From NCBI RefSeq assembly GCF_051622035.1, contig NC_135355.1, positions 24,097,986 to 24,161,985 of the forward strand: a stretch of DNA of 64,000 bases. The letters run 5' to 3'. The position numbers were made by a program, and so were the translations under genes. Origin of the DNA: Arctopsyche grandis (taxonomy: Eukaryota > Arthropoda > Insecta > Trichoptera > Hydropsychidae). Below the pieces are notes generated by a model that was not told where the DNA came from, ran no database searches, and worked only from the letters and a program-made list of their open reading frames with translations. Of this stretch, positions 1 through 12,117 are shown in pieces. Positions within the stretch are counted from its first letter, which is position 1, and each line of letters starts with the position of its first letter.

Positions 1-480
1 TAATTCTTGTAGCATTGAAAATAAAAAAAAATTATTAAATTTTATTAACCGGAAGTGGGATTTTTTCACTTTACTCTGTCCACACCCCTGAACGTATTAA
101 GCTGAAAATTTATATTTCTATCCTTTATGTACTAACTTAGAGCTGGTAGGGTTTTGGTCAGAATTCGTAAACCTGAAGTAGTATTTTTTTTAAAAACAAT
201 ATATCATTATTTTATTTTGACCTTTAAAATCATTTTTATTTTCTTGATATTTAATGAGTATAATACTGATAGTGATTTTTAGTAAAAAAAAAAAAAAGAA
301 CAAAATCTGACAACCGGAAGTAGAACTTTTGTTTTGAGCAAGTTTCCATACATTTGCACTCAATTTGTATCGCTATCATAGTCATCAGTTCAATATCGAA
401 TTTTGTTTTGTAACCTTCTTATATTCCTCAAATACATAGATAAAGTCATGGGTTGGTCACACCCGAATTTTTTTCTTATA
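1..480 (+). repeat. ACCGGAAGT-family interspersed repeat
   Basis: This non-coding sequence is nearly identical to 27661-28775. It shares the CCGGAAGTGGGA motif near 49, the variant CCTGAAGTAG near 171, the motif again near 314, and the terminal segment ending GGTTGGTCACACCCGAA near 470. It carries no open frame of substance. It is one of at least five copies or fragments of the family in the window. Confidence 0.8.
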
Positions 481-1290
481 CATTTGAAATCCCGGTGCTA
501 GCACCGGAATCCCAGGATCGGAAATTCCCAGCACCGCAATCCCGGTACTGAAGTAACCTTCCGGGATTGGAAGCATTAGTAGATATGTATGAATATGTTA
601 ACTTCATAGGGTACCCCAAATTTAGCGAAAGGGACAAAACCGCGTCGACTTAGGGCGAAAACATACAACGATGAACGGCACACCGTGTGCATCGCTCTTC
701 GCCGTGGATGGTCTCCTACATTTTTTCAAATATGGGATACCCCGTTATCGATCACTGTCAAGCGAGGATAAATACAAGCATACAATTTGACCGAAAAAGG
801 ATCCAAAGGATCGCTGTGGGGCGGGGCATGCCAGGCGTCCCATTAATGGCACGCATCATTTTTTTTCGCATGTTTAAAATTATCAAAAAAAACCGCGTGC
901 CACATTCACCACTGTGTGATTTCGCCCTTAACCACCCGGACAAAACCGCGCGGCGACAAAACCGTGCCTACAAAATGCGCTCGGTGACAAAACCGCGCCA
1001 TAGTATTGATATTAAAAATTTTCATATATTCTGGCGCGCTTTTGTCGAAAAGCGGCTATGTCGCCACGCGATATTGTCTCCCGTGGTTTTGTACCGAGCG
1101 CTTTTGACTGGACCATTTGTCAGTACCGGTTTTAGGGGGGGGCAGGGTCGGGCGGCGCCCAAGGTCGTCGAGTAAGTTAGGGCGCCACTCGATACGCCGA
1201 AGTTGCTTTACAATTGAAAATTAGAGCACCAAAGGCCTTACAAAATTTTAGATTAGAGGGCCAAAGGTGCTTCTACTTGCTAAACTGTAA
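481..1290. other. CpG-rich repetitive stretch, no supported gene
   Basis: The stretch contains several copies of GACAAAACCGCG-like units and the inverse GGTTTTGT, and is much richer in CpG than its surroundings. A 162-codon frame (687-1175) crosses it but shows no recognisable domain and looks like chance. A diverged copy of 715-905 appears at about 44810-45010, so this is interspersed repeat DNA. Confidence 0.55.
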
Positions 1291-1324
1291 ACATGTTCAC
1301 ACATATCGCTGGAAGATTTTAACT

Positions 1325-2475
1325 GATTCACGTGAAATTATATGCCACGATGGGAAGTGAAAATAGCGAGTGTCAAACCAGTTATTTATCAAATTGTTGA
1401 CGTTCATGATGCTTTAATTACTTTATCTGAAACTGAAAGAAAGGATCCAGGTGTAGCTCATGAAACAACCACATTAGCGGAACAATTAAAAGATTTCAGC
1501 TTTCTTGTTTCATTAATTGTTTGGTACGATGTTCTTTTTCAATTAAATTATTTTTTAATTGAGCAAAACGAACGTCGAAATTATCCAAAGGTTCCAGAAC
1601 AAAATCCTGAGAATTATACTGGACGCCCCCTGGTTTGTCCCGAACGACATAATCCACCGAGATACGAGAATGGCAACGATCATTGAAGAGTCAAGCTCTG
1701 CGGTCTCAAAATATAAAAAAAGGCTCAGGAACGACCCCAACAGTCTGGCCAGGGAGTTGGATAACAAGCCAATAAAAAGACTCAAGAGAGGTGATCCCTT
1801 GGACCAGTAACAGAGAGTGAATTTCCAATGGGCATTTCACTCACAAGCTAGGGAATAAGAAATGAAAGAAGAAATGCGCCGAATGTCCTGAGGAGGACAG
1901 ACAACTGCATATAAATTGAAAAAAAAAACTTAGACACATTAGTGTCAATGAAAGAAAGATTCGAACAGTTGAACAAATATTCAGAGATGTAGGGTTTTTG
2001 TATATTTTATAAACAATCTACCGGAAAGAGCCGATCTTCAAATTAAGCTCACCGCAAATTAAAAATCTGATATTATTAGTAATGAACTTAGCGATGAACC
2101 TATTAATTAAAAGCTTTTCTTTCAAATAAAGTTCAATTAATCCACTCATTTTATTACATTTTATAAAACAGCATGATTTACAAGAATTGCATCGGAATAT
2201 TTGGTTTCTTTGCGAATTTTGCTGACACTGCCTGAAATTGCGCGGTGAACGTAGTTTTTCGAAACTTAAAACTTATCTCCAGTTTACAATGTCACAAAAT
2301 AGACTTTCTAGTTTTGGAACTCTATCTACTAAAAATGATATCGCTGAAAATCTTGATTTTTCAGATTTAATTATAGATTTTGCTGAAAGAAAGGCTTCTG
2401 AATTATCATTTTATTTTCATTTAATTATTATTTTATTTTTAACTCCACCTGGGATTGGGAAATCTTGTTAACCAG
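1325..2475 (+). pseudogene. hAT-type transposase remnant (ZMYM1-like), interrupted
   Basis: Two separated parts of a hAT transposase are visible. At 1342-1545 the frame reads PRWEVKIASVKPVIYQ and later FLVSLIVWYDVLFQLNYF, the usual WE..I.SVKP...YQ and F..SL..WYD.LF pattern of ZMYM1-like hAT domesticates and transposons. At 2238-2410 it reads RSFSKLKTYLQFTMSQNRLS and DFSDLIIDFAERKA, the C-terminal hAT dimerisation region. Between them the frame is broken by stops and by an inserted retroposon tail (1558-1930). The right edge near 2590 ends in a GGCCGGCACTGCCAG-like terminus. It is non-functional. Confidence 0.7.
1558..1930 (+). mobile_element. Jockey-like LINE 3' end, nested in hAT remnant
   Basis: The frame at 1559-1810 matches the extreme C-terminus of jockey-type reverse-transcriptase proteins: NVEIIQRFQNKILRIILDAP, then WFVPNDIIHRD and the basic end RLKRGDPLDQ. 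A short 3' untranslated part and an A-run follow at about 1920-1929, as expected for a severely 5'-truncated non-LTR insertion. It lies inside the hAT remnant. It differs from the LINE at 18368-21089. Confidence 0.7.
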
Positions 2476-3190
2476 TTTGCTGTCGCTCCCAATCCCGGAA
2501 AAAGAGGATGGTAACCAATTTTTTTTTTAATTTCTAGGGGCGCTTAGAAAAAATTGCCGGAGGGCGCCAAAGGGTGTAAGGCCGGCACTGCCAGTTTTAA
2601 TATATTTTATATGTCGTTTTAGGTAATTCATATTCGAATACAAATTAACTAGTAGATATGTGTTTCCACAGGCGAAAATACAGTTTCACTGGTGATCCCC
2701 AGTATTTTCAACAAAAGCGTTAATATTACAAACTATTACGAATTATATAAAAGAGTTGCATATCACGATAACCCTAAGAATGTGTTGAAAACAAAAAATT
2801 TACTTTTCGACTCAAATTACTAGTCATGTTTTCACGAAAGCAGTACTGTGGATAAAATATGTACATAAAAATCAGGTCGCATTCAAAACCTAGGTTTTGT
2901 TAATCATATTCAAAAAGTGGATAGAAGAAACGTAATACACATTGACTGATTCTGACCAGTCAGATTGTCAGATATACATACATATGTACATATGTAGATC
3001 CATCGTAACTACGTGGGATACATGAAACATATTAGTTAAAATATATCACAACTGGTGATAAACTTTGACTGTAGCATACATGAATACACAAACATATATG
3101 TACATATGTACAATGTAGAATCCGCGAATTCTGACCACTCGAGTCAACAAAGAAAGCCGTACTTTATCTGGCTTTTTTGCCGACAAAATT

Positions 3191-3258
<68 letters not shown>

Positions 3259-4869
3259 GGGATGGTAGCTTATTAATAACACGATACACTTGAGGTTTAA
3301 TTAATAAAGTGCATATGTTTCATTGAAATATCATTTGGTGTCTCGGGAATTCTGGGAACGATCCAAAGCTGCGACTCGAATCCTGGGAATTGAAAAAGTC
3401 GTACTAAAAAACACTATATATGTATGTAGTAGGTACATACATACAGGACCGCCGAGAGAACTCCCGGGCCCTGATCAAAAGTATTCCAGAAGCTATGACA
3501 AACTAAAAAAGAAAATCTCATAGAAATATGTATTTTTAATATGCGAAAAATCTATCAGAACTATTAGAAAAATACATCTATGTTGGCTGTTAATTTTTAA
3601 AATAATTGAATAAGAAAGTATGATATTGAAACGTGGGAACATGAGAGAGAGAGTATCCACTGTCTAAGTGCATTCGTGGGTGAACAATAGAGACCCCGAA
3701 ATAGGCTAACGGGACTCAGACAAGTATGTAAGTATCCAAACAAAGGATACGCTGGAGTTCTTACAGAACAATAGATTCACTACGGTAGACCTTTACGTGC
3801 CTAGACAATACTTGTCCTTCATAAGGAGGTATACACGGTAGATTAGATTATTTTTGGAGTGAGTGGTGGATCCGTGTGGACCTCTGGAATTGTTGAATAA
3901 ATGCTTTGAAGCGACTTTGGCCTTTCATTTGGATCAACCCACCCCTACGCAACAATACAACAGGTATGATTTCCAACACGAGGCCCCTGGAGAAGTCCGA
4001 GCCCTGGAACTTTACCCCTGAATATTTCATTACGTACTTGATATATGAATTCTGATAATTGTTGTTTATAAACTAAAATCTTGGAGGAATACAAAAACAT
4101 CTCAATTAAGTTCGTTAAATAAGTTCTGAAACACAAGTACATATAAATACAATACAGTTTCACTCTTAGCCATATTTTCCTCAACCTCAATGTATTCTAT
4201 CTGTGTACATATAATGGCAAACTTCTACAATCTCTCGAAATGAAGTAGTACCTAGAAGGTAGAAGGGGGTGAGGTGGTGATTTCTTCTAGCTTTCCGACA
4301 ATATCTTCTGCGCCGTTTCTTCGATCCCAACCATACAAAGACAAAATACCTTGTTGACATTTTCCAAGACGCATTTGAACGCCATCATGTGTACAGCTAT
4401 TGTATTTCTTACTCTGATAATAAATAATAGTAATTTTACAGCGACATTCATAATACCTCGGGCCTCGCAGGGATGTTTTGTATTTGTAGCTTGTTCTTAT
4501 TTATCGGAACAGACTGCAGGTGCAAGACATTCCCTTGTTTGTATTTTTTCTTATTTTAAATTTTAATTACTATAAAGTTTTTTATGATTGTGTTAAATGC
4601 TGTATTATTTTTTTACTTTCTTTTTTTTAATTTTTGTATCTTAATTCTTTGCTTTTGCTTTTTGTTGTAGCTATTAATTTTTTATTTTATTTTTTGTTTT
4701 CTCCCTGTCTTACTTTATTTTTATTTTATTATGTAGGCCATTGTGGCGCATTAAGTTCTTCCTGTAATGCCATAATGGTCAAAAACGTTAAATAAATACG
4801 AATTTACATACATACATATATACATAGATACATTTCACTACATATTTGAAAACTTCCATATATATACAT
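2476..4869. other. No supported gene; unclassified repeat DNA
   Basis: This is AT-rich non-coding sequence holding one TA microsatellite (3207-3256) and scattered ACATATGTATGTA palindromic runs, which recur throughout the window. Short frames at 3323-3523, 3848-4190 and 4351-4566 have no recognisable domains. The piece near 4570-4800 ends in AATAAATACG and could be a retroposon 3' tail, but this is not certain. Confidence 0.5.
3207..3256. repeat. (TA)n microsatellite
   Basis: About 25 uninterrupted TA dinucleotides directly follow an A-run, a pattern typical of a degenerated poly-A tail. Confidence 0.95.
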
Positions 4870-5060
4870 ATACTAGTTGTTTTACCCGGCTTCGCTCAGT
4901 ATTTCTAATATAAACAGCTTTAACATGGTGAATCTAATAGTAAATATTCATTTGTTTTTTTTATTAAATTTATTTGAATCTAAAAGAACATAATATTCAA
5001 CCAATTGAATTGTCGTCATAGAAACTTTATTTTGTTTACAAAGGTCCCAACCGAGAGATA
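4870..5060 (+). repeat. ACCCGGCTTCGCTC-type repeat, Helitron-like
   Basis: The segment ACCCGGCTTCGCTCAGTATT, then AATATAAACAGCTT and GAATCTAATAGTAAA, recurs near 35935-36000, and its terminal part recurs in inverse near 12085-12117. Elements of this family end next to CTAG. The class is inferred from a neighbouring Helitron-like frame at 35427-35627. Confidence 0.5.
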
Positions 5061-5429
5061 CTTAAATATATACATACATATGTACTTACATACATACAAT
5101 CTATTTCGAAATTATATATTAGATAATATATTATATAAGCAAAAAATAATCTACATAATTCAAAATTAACGGAAAGAATTTTGAATTATTAAAATTGGCA
5201 CTAAAATTTTTCACATAATATATAAAATATGCGACTCTCGCAGAAAACACATACACATTGATGAATGTACTCGTATTGTGTCGCGGTCCCGATGGATTTA
5301 AATGTTGACGCTAATTTGAAATTCCGATGACCTATTTCCGTATTGAGATCGTTTCGTATGGGAATATTCACCATTATTGTGGAACGAAAAAATATTATAT
5401 TCTAGTGAAATCAAAAATTTCAATTTAAT

Positions 5430-5800
5430 CCACATGCATAAGAAATTCGGATGTGACCAACCCATGAATTTATCTACAAATATGTATGTATACCTATTTG
5501 GGTTTTCAGTCTGACAAAAATAATGCTTCCGGATTTTCTATTTTTACTTTATTCTTATTTATTTACATGACGTTAATGCAAGGACTATACTGGAATTTTC
5601 TCGTAAAAATAAAAGCACTCAAATTAAAAGGTCAAAAAAAATAGAGGGAATAAAAATCGAACAAGAGTAAGCTGCCACTTCCGGTTGACGGATGCTTACC
5701 AAATTTTATAAACAACTTGGTATTAAACTTAAACTTCTAGATATAAAATTTCAGTTCAATTAAGATTACTGAGAAAAACATTAAAAAAACTTGATTCTCT
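5430..5800 (-). repeat. ACCGGAAGT-family repeat, inverse copy
   Basis: GTGACCAACCCATGA near 5453 is the reverse complement of the family terminus seen at 440-470 and 28740-28765. CACTTCCGGTTGACGG near 5677 is the inverse core motif, followed by the family sequence AAATTTTATAAACAACTTGG. Confidence 0.75.
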
Positions 5801-5804
5801 AGAG

Positions 5805-6480
5805 CAGCGGTTCCCAACCTGTGGTACGCGAAAAAAAATCAGTAATGGCGGACATGCGAGAATGATTGATTTACAATCATAAAAATAGAAATATTTTTTA
5901 TATAATTAATAAACATTATCTTAATGAGTCATCGTCGACGTCAATATGTACAGTTGATGATCGGAAATCTGGCAATCGATACGTTATCCTCAGATCCGGT
6001 ATGGATTTTGGAGTGCATTTTTAAATTTACCGCATTAGCGCTCCAATAAATAAATACTTGAATTTGACACTTAAAAATAACTCGATAATGATCTTTAATT
6101 TTGCAGATAAAATTGAAAGTATAATTAGAAAACTAGGTTTTGGAATCTATGTATCGAAAATGATCAAACTGAAATATTTGAAACTTTGAAAACAAGAATA
6201 GTATGTCTCGGGATATACGTTAAAAAATAATTGAACATTTAATAGGGATGAAATCGTCTTTTACGCAGTGCTTCCCCAAATCTTAAGAAGCAAACAATTG
6301 GATTTCAAACCCTTTTGATAATTCAAACCATTTTAGGACAGCTACCAAGGAAAAGGAGAACTTGATTGAAAACAATGATGTGATAACTTAAGTGATTTCG
6401 TGTGGGATATGACTATGAAAAAACATTTGTATTAGATCTCATATGGGAACAAATGATCGTCTCTCACTGCCATTTGCGCT
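5805..6480 (+). mobile_element. hAT (Charlie/ZBED-type) remnant
   Basis: It starts with CAGCGGTTCCCAACCTGTGG, the typical Charlie-like hAT terminus. The stretch 5940-6350 is the reverse complement of 25800-26215, a second copy 20 kb away. The decayed frame there reads [20 protein letters not shown], resembling the central part of ZBED5/SCAND3-like hAT transposases. No intact frame remains. Confidence 0.65.
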
Positions 6481-7204
6481 TGATGAAAATATATCGGTAA
6501 CTTAATTTTATTTTATTTTATTTTATTCATAATCACGTTGCTCGTAGAGGCCAGTTGCATCTTTTTAGTAGCTGCGATTTTTTGGTCGCATGTGCGTGCG
6601 GTCGTATTTAAACCTGTGTGTTCTATTTTGGCGACTAAATGATCGCGCGACAAAAAATCGCAAGTGCGTTGGGCGCCTAACGGTGTTCAAAAAGTCCCCA
6701 AAATACATAACACACACAATCGAAAATATGTAGCACTGCCGCGCCGAAGCCTATTTATTTCTCACAAATTTCTCCAAAAAGTATCACTCTTACTTTTCAA
6801 AAGCTACGAAATTTTATTACGTCAGTTCTCTTCGGTCTTTCCTCGAGAGGTGTCGATAGCTCGTTAATTTTATAAAATTATAACGTAATTATTTGTATAA
6901 TATTAACGAATTCTTATTTTTAAACATTCAAATTAACGATGTTTCAACGGAAGACTAATCTTTTAGCGGGCGCACAATATAAATGTATAAAAAAGCTAAA
7001 TTAGAAGAAAATAAAAAATGTTCGGGATTGCTTTTAAAATTTATCACAACAAAAAATGAGGTCGGTTCAATCGCTTTTGTATCTCCATGTTATTCTATAG
7101 TATCGGGAAGTGATTGAAAATAGTGAAAGAGTTATTGAAAATAGTGAAAGAGTTATTAAAAATAGTGAAAAAAAATTGGAAATGAAGGGGGGGAGGTAGC
7201 AAAA
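6481..7204. other. No supported gene
   Basis: A small inverted repeat GCGATTTTTTGGTCGC ... GCGACAAAAAATCGC lies at about 6577-6662. TAACGGTGTTCAAAAAGTCC near 6678 is the inverse of a segment at 10117-10146 and belongs to the ACCGGAAGT repeat neighbourhood. Nothing else was recognised. Confidence 0.5.
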
Positions 7205-7350
7205 ATATTTTTGACAAAGGTGGTCGAGCTCCACGAGGCAGGCGTGAATATACCTATAGTTATTGTTGCGAGTTCTGCAAAAGTCGAAAGAGCATTTAGT
7301 TTAATGAATAATATTGTCACCGATAAAAGAAACTGTTTAACTGTAGATAC
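7205..7350 (+). pseudogene. hAT transposase C-terminal fragment
   Basis: The frame reads SSAKVERAFSLMNNIVTDKR followed by NCLTVDT. This matches the hAT dimerisation signature S.A..ER.FS.MN.I.TD.RN.L. Only this terminal piece remains, and it runs directly into a foldback-type repeat at about 7350. Confidence 0.75.
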
Positions 7351-7464
7351 CTCACGGCACCAAAAGTCAAAATATCGAAAAAGCAAATATCGGAAGGCAA
7401 AGATCGAAAATCGAAAGATAAAAAAGGGTGCATGGTAAACGGTACTATGTACATATATATAATA

Positions 7465-7536
<72 letters not shown>

Positions 7537-7715
7537 CAGTGGCATGCGGTAAAATTATCTCTTTTTTTGTCATACAGCCTTGCTTAATGTGCGTGAGCAG
7601 GATACGGTAGAAAAAGCCTGTTCCTCTTGTTTCTCTTGTATCCTGCTCGTGCAAATTAAGTAAGGATGTACGACGGGGGGAGAGAGACTTATACTGCACG
7701 CCACGATATATATGT
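7350..7715. repeat. Foldback-type repeat related to 41778-42196, split by a TA tract
   Basis: AAATATCGGAAGGCAAAGAT, then CGAAAATCGAAAGAT and GGGTGCATGGTAAACGGTAC (7385-7444), matches the left arm of the foldback element at 41778-42196. GAGCAGGATAC, CCTGTTCCTCTTGTTTCTCT and GTATCCTGCTCGTGC (7595-7652) match its inner arms. A TA microsatellite (7457-7537) separates the halves, and the outer right arm is lost. Confidence 0.6.
7457..7537. repeat. (TA)n microsatellite
   Basis: A run of TA dinucleotides inside a foldback-type repeat, with one TT interruption near its right end. Confidence 0.95.
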
Positions 7716-8348
7716 ATATACTAACCGTTTTTCAAATGTATGCATGGTAAATGAACATTTTCGATTCTTTGACTGTCAGTGCGGTCACCCGTAGATAACA
7801 TATCCCACTTTATTTTTCAATTTTACTTTCTTGTTTTTACTTTTAGTTTAATCATCTACTTTATATTTATCTAAAGTAATATACATGTAGACCTATACAT
7901 TAACAAGCCTTTCTCCAAACTAATTGTCCTGTCCAAATCATTTTCCTGGCGAGGGAATATGTATGCTTCAATCTTCTCACGGTCCTCATTGAAAATTATT
8001 GCTAAAAAACCATGTGAACTTAATAAGAGGTAAGTAAAAATAAAATTTGAGAGTATTTAAAGAAGCACACTTGCATGATATGGTATGTAAATGATTTTAC
8101 TTTAATTCCGATGTTTAAAAACTACGAGCTCCTTGGAAGTCTCCAAACACTTATGTATGTACAAGAAGAATATCCAAAAATTAAAATTAAATTTCACTCG
8201 CGGCGCTTATCATATTACAAACAACCATTAAAAATCAATACATTTATAACTTGAATGCAGTCTGCCCCGAGTAGCACTTATCATCAAATTTCGGTAAATT
8301 CTCAAACACATAACTTTTTACTTTATCTATGTACGTAGTAACAATGGA

Positions 8349-9964
8349 CAGTGGCGGACTGGCCATACAAGCGAACATGCCCGATGGCATGGGGGCCCCA
8401 CTATCTTTTAGAAAATATGGGCCCTCAGTAAAATTAAATAACTTTTTAACTACTTCACGTGTGTAAAAATTTATAGGATATTGCACTTTGGGACCTAAAG
8501 TTTGGGTATTTCAACAAAAAAAATTTCTTACGACATACACAAACAACTAATACCTGCTTTAACAGCGCAAGGATCGGTTAACTTTTTTTATTAGGCTCGA
8601 AATGTAAGTTTCAACATTTACGTGGGCCCTTTTGCCGGGCCCATTTCCAACCTCAAGATTATGTTTATACCAATATCTATGTAACGACTACCTACTGAAA
8701 TAAAAATGGGAATAAACGAATTTCTGTGAATAATATAAACTGAATTGCTTAAAACAATTTTGATAGGACAATTCATTATCAACCAGCGATTTAAATTTAC
8801 TTCATACTTTCAAAATAACATTTGATTATACATACTTCGACGATATAGTAAGATTAAAATACACAATTTTAAATAGTGGAAGAAAAATCCGGTAAACTGT
8901 CAACAGGAGTAAAATGTCACTTTCAGTCAACGGGTGTTCACGAAATTTTATATATCAAGCATTAGGTTTATAATTATAGATATGAAATGTCAGTTCAAGA
9001 CGTCGAAAAGTTTCCGAGAAAAAAATAAAAATACCTCGATCTTATAGGGTAAAAGTACTACTTCCGGTTGAGATAAAAATAATTTTATATATACGAATAC
9101 ATATATAAAATAATAAAAAGATTCAGAAACACACACTCAGACACACAGAGCCGCATTTTTCTATATTATGTAAACGTGATCAGTAGAGGTAGGATAGTCA
9201 CAGTGCTATCCATTGTTCCATTGTTGTAAATCCTTTGTAAAAAAGGTTCGGCAAACCTTTAACAATGCATTTACAACCTTTGAACAATACGCGGCACCTT
9301 CTGGGTCCGGTGACTAGTGATCAGTGATCGATTCTGAGTTCGAATTTTCGCTTGTTGTTATTACGTACATATGTATGTACATAGGTAAAGTAAAAAGACA
9401 ATCGGTAGAAATTAAATTAATTGATAGTTTTTTTAGTGACTCAGTTTGATGGTCTATTTATTTTGTTGACAATGTGAAGATTTTTGGAAAAAATTTTTCG
9501 CCTGCGGCGCTTTTTGCATAATATTTTTTTATAATGATTTTTTCAAAAATTAGTTATAAAATATGAAAAAAATAAGGGTATTTTTGAAAAAATATTATGT
9601 AAAAAGCTAAAATTTTCATATTTTATAACTCAATAAGGTGTATGTATGCAAAGAATATTTTCCATTTTTATTCCGATATAAAAAAGATTTTTTAAAAAAA
9701 TATTCAATTTTGCATTCTTACCTAGGACAAGGGTTAAAACTAAATATACAATGTAATTTATGGATCTATTTTGCTTTTGCCATTTTTCTTGTACCTAAAT
9801 TTGTTTATTCCATTTTTTAAAATTCCATTTATTTTTTACCCTTGATTTTTAGCGTGATGGAAAGAAGAAAATTTTGTTATATGGGGGGGGGGACAAATTT
9901 TTGTAACCCCGGGGGCCCCCTTTGACTCCTGGCATGCACTGATTTCAGTCCCAGTCCGCCACTG
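8349..9964. mobile_element. hAT-like non-autonomous element with 8-bp TSD
   Basis: The left end reads CAGTGGCGGACTGG and the right end CCAGTCCGCCACTG, perfect 14-bp inverted termini. They are flanked by ACAATGGA on both sides (8341-8348 and 9965-9972). Eight-base duplications and CAGTG-type ends fit hAT. The 1.6-kb interior has no transposase frame. It carries older repeats, including an inverse ACCGGAAGT-family piece (8890-9080) and a hairpin repeat (9185-9312), so it has served as a landing site or has captured host repeats. Confidence 0.88.
9185..9312 (-). repeat. Hairpin repeat, copy 1
   Basis: Inverse copy of the short palindromic repeat at 31087-31183, including both outer flanks (GTAGAGGTAGGATAG and GCGGCACCTTCTGGGTCCGG). 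Its core TTGTTCCATTGTTGTAAATC pairs with GCATTTACAACCTTTGAACAA. Confidence 0.75.
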
Positions 9965-10114
9965 ACAATGGATGAAGCTTTTAGATCATGCGAAAACTCG
10001 AGATTTTGACTAATTCGAACTTGGAATCGATCACTGATCACGTTTTCATGATAAAGAAAAAATGTGTGATGTCTGTATGACTGTGTGTGCGTCTGTGTGT
10101 CTGTGTGTGTCTGT

Positions 10115-10560
10115 GTATTTTGGGGATTTTTTGAACACCGTTAGTCTTATCAAACTGAAACTTAGTATCGGTCACTGAAATTTTTATCGATATGACGTAA
10201 ATTTTTTTCAAATTTTTAAGTTGACCGGAAATGGTACCTCCCCTTATTGTAGGTGTCGTCTTTTTTTTAAGTTCAATTATCTCCCAAACGGCTAATTGAA
10301 TCGGATTGAATATTTTTACATGTAATAGAAATTATAAATTTTAGACCCCAATATTTTTTAAATATTTAAAGTAATAAAAAAATTTTTAAAAATAATTCGA
10401 CAACCGGAAGTAGAACTTTTGTGTTGTGTAAGTTTCCCTACATTTGCGCTCAATTTGTATCGAAAATGCTCTCATAACCAGCATGTGTGAACGTGTATGT
10501 ACATATGTTTAATTATTGAATTTTGTTTTGTGACCTTCTTATATTCCTCAAATACCACAG
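10115..10560 (+). repeat. ACCGGAAGT-family repeat
   Basis: It contains GACCGGAAATGG near 10215, CAACCGGAAGTAG near 10400, and the shared trailing text CAATTTGTATCG ... TTGTGACCTTCTTATATTCC seen also at 360-425 and 28660-28725. It is flanked by TGTGTGTCTG simple repeats on the left. Confidence 0.75.
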
Positions 10561-10759
10561 GTGGAAAAATCCACCTGTGGTATAATCATATTCCATAAGA
10601 ATTAAATTGTTCTATTTTGACTAGGATATTCTTATTAATCCTATTAATACTACATACAAAGAGACTTTATAACTATGTATGTAAGCTTTGGTTCGTAGAA
10701 TCCATGACATTATCGTTACCGAAAAAAAAAATTTGATAATGACGATAATATCGATATTG

Positions 10760-10898
10760 ATTTCGATTTCGATTCCTTTTTCAGTTCCGGTTCCAGATTC
10801 CTTTTTCATTTCCAATTCAGATTCCTTTTTCAGTTCCGTGTCCAGCTTCTTTTTTCATTTCCAATTCAGATTCCTTTTTCAGTTCCGTGTCCGGATTA
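10760..10898. repeat. TTCC-rich minisatellite
   Basis: Imperfect repeats of TTTCAGTTCCGTGTCCAG and TTTTTCATTTCCAATTCAGA occur here, with a unit of roughly 57 bp repeated twice plus partial units. A 71-codon frame crosses it only because the repeat lacks stops. Confidence 0.65.
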
Positions 10899-11584
10899 CA
10901 TAATACATAATTTCTAGTGGCCATTACCTTTTATCATTAATTCTTTACACTGTAACAACTCCTGTGAAATGCGCTAAATTTAAATTAGAGCAAATTCTAT
11001 CTGTGACGGTGGGAAAAGTTGAAAAAGTTGTTAAAATTTTAATATTAATTTATATCATGTAAAAATTATTTACTATGTATGAACACACAGTCAGCTCCAT
11101 TGTATTTTTGTGTAAAAGAAATAATAAAAGCCCAAAAAACTATTAATAGTGACTTATTGTGTAAATTTAAGGTACATTTTCAGCCCATTCTCAAAGACTT
11201 CAAAGAGTGTTTGTCTGTAATAGTCCCCTGTCCAAAAAATGTTTTTAAGTTAAACCAATGATTGAGAGGTGACTACGAGCTTGTTAAAATACAAAGTGTT
11301 CTACGGCTCAGGTCTTCTATGGCTCAAAGTGTCCTATGGCTCAGGTCACGCAGGGCTGTTTTGGTCCTTCGGACAAATGTATCTCCGGACTCTGGAGAGA
11401 TATGTATGTATGTATATGCAGTTAGATTAAGCGTTTCACACCCGGTGATTTCTTAGTCATTCACATTTTTATACATTTGGTCTGATCGGTGAAGCCGAGA
11501 GCTATGTTCTGGGACATGTGTAATGAAATTAAATATTTATAATATAATACTGATTCTTCAAAAGGTATAAAATTCCGACTCTTA

Positions 11585-12117
11585 AAATATTGACCAAAAT
11601 GTATAAAAATAGCATTAATTTATGTACAAGTCATATGAGATGATCGAAACATATGTATGTAGTCATATTTATACATAATAATATGTAAATTAAACATCCT
11701 CATTCAGCTGTCACTTTGACACTTGTCCACGCTGTCCAGTTCTAAAAAACAACACCGGAGCGCTGCTGTCTATCTGCCGACTCCACGCTTTGAGCAGACA
11801 AATTCGTGCCGGATACACGCATTCGGCAAAGAATTTGCCGAATCCGCGAACTGGGCAACGTGCTTGCATTTTTCACGCATTCGGCAATTCTCTTGCCGAA
11901 TGCGTGTAATAGACAATTTCACGGATTCGGTGTAACATATATACACGTATTGTATTTCATATCAATATATTTTAAACCGACTGTGCGATACAATCCTAAA
12001 AAAACTTTCTCATATCGAAAATGTTCCATTAAATCAAATCAATCAATACACCTGAAAACTATGTATGTATTAAAATATGTATTACGAATACCGAGCGATG
12101 CCGGGTAAAACCACTAG
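11585..12117 (+). mobile_element. Helitron-like non-autonomous element with TTCGGCAA palindromes
   Basis: The same sequence recurs inverted at 34700-35040 and direct at 35046-35262, and its right part recurs at 17470-17600. Inside are two palindromes, ATTCGGCAAAGAATTTGCCG and CGGCAATTCTCTTGCCG, each capable of a stem of about 10 bp. The right end reads CCGAGCGATGCCGGGTAAAA then CCACTAGT, the inverse of the ACCCGGC termini at 4880, 32700 and 35270. It is non-coding. Assignment to Helitron-like elements is an inference. Confidence 0.6.

Noticed and set aside
687..1175. 162-codon open frame on the plus strand
   Set aside because: It has no domain, lies in CpG-rich repeat DNA with internal repeated units, and a diverged copy elsewhere is not open.
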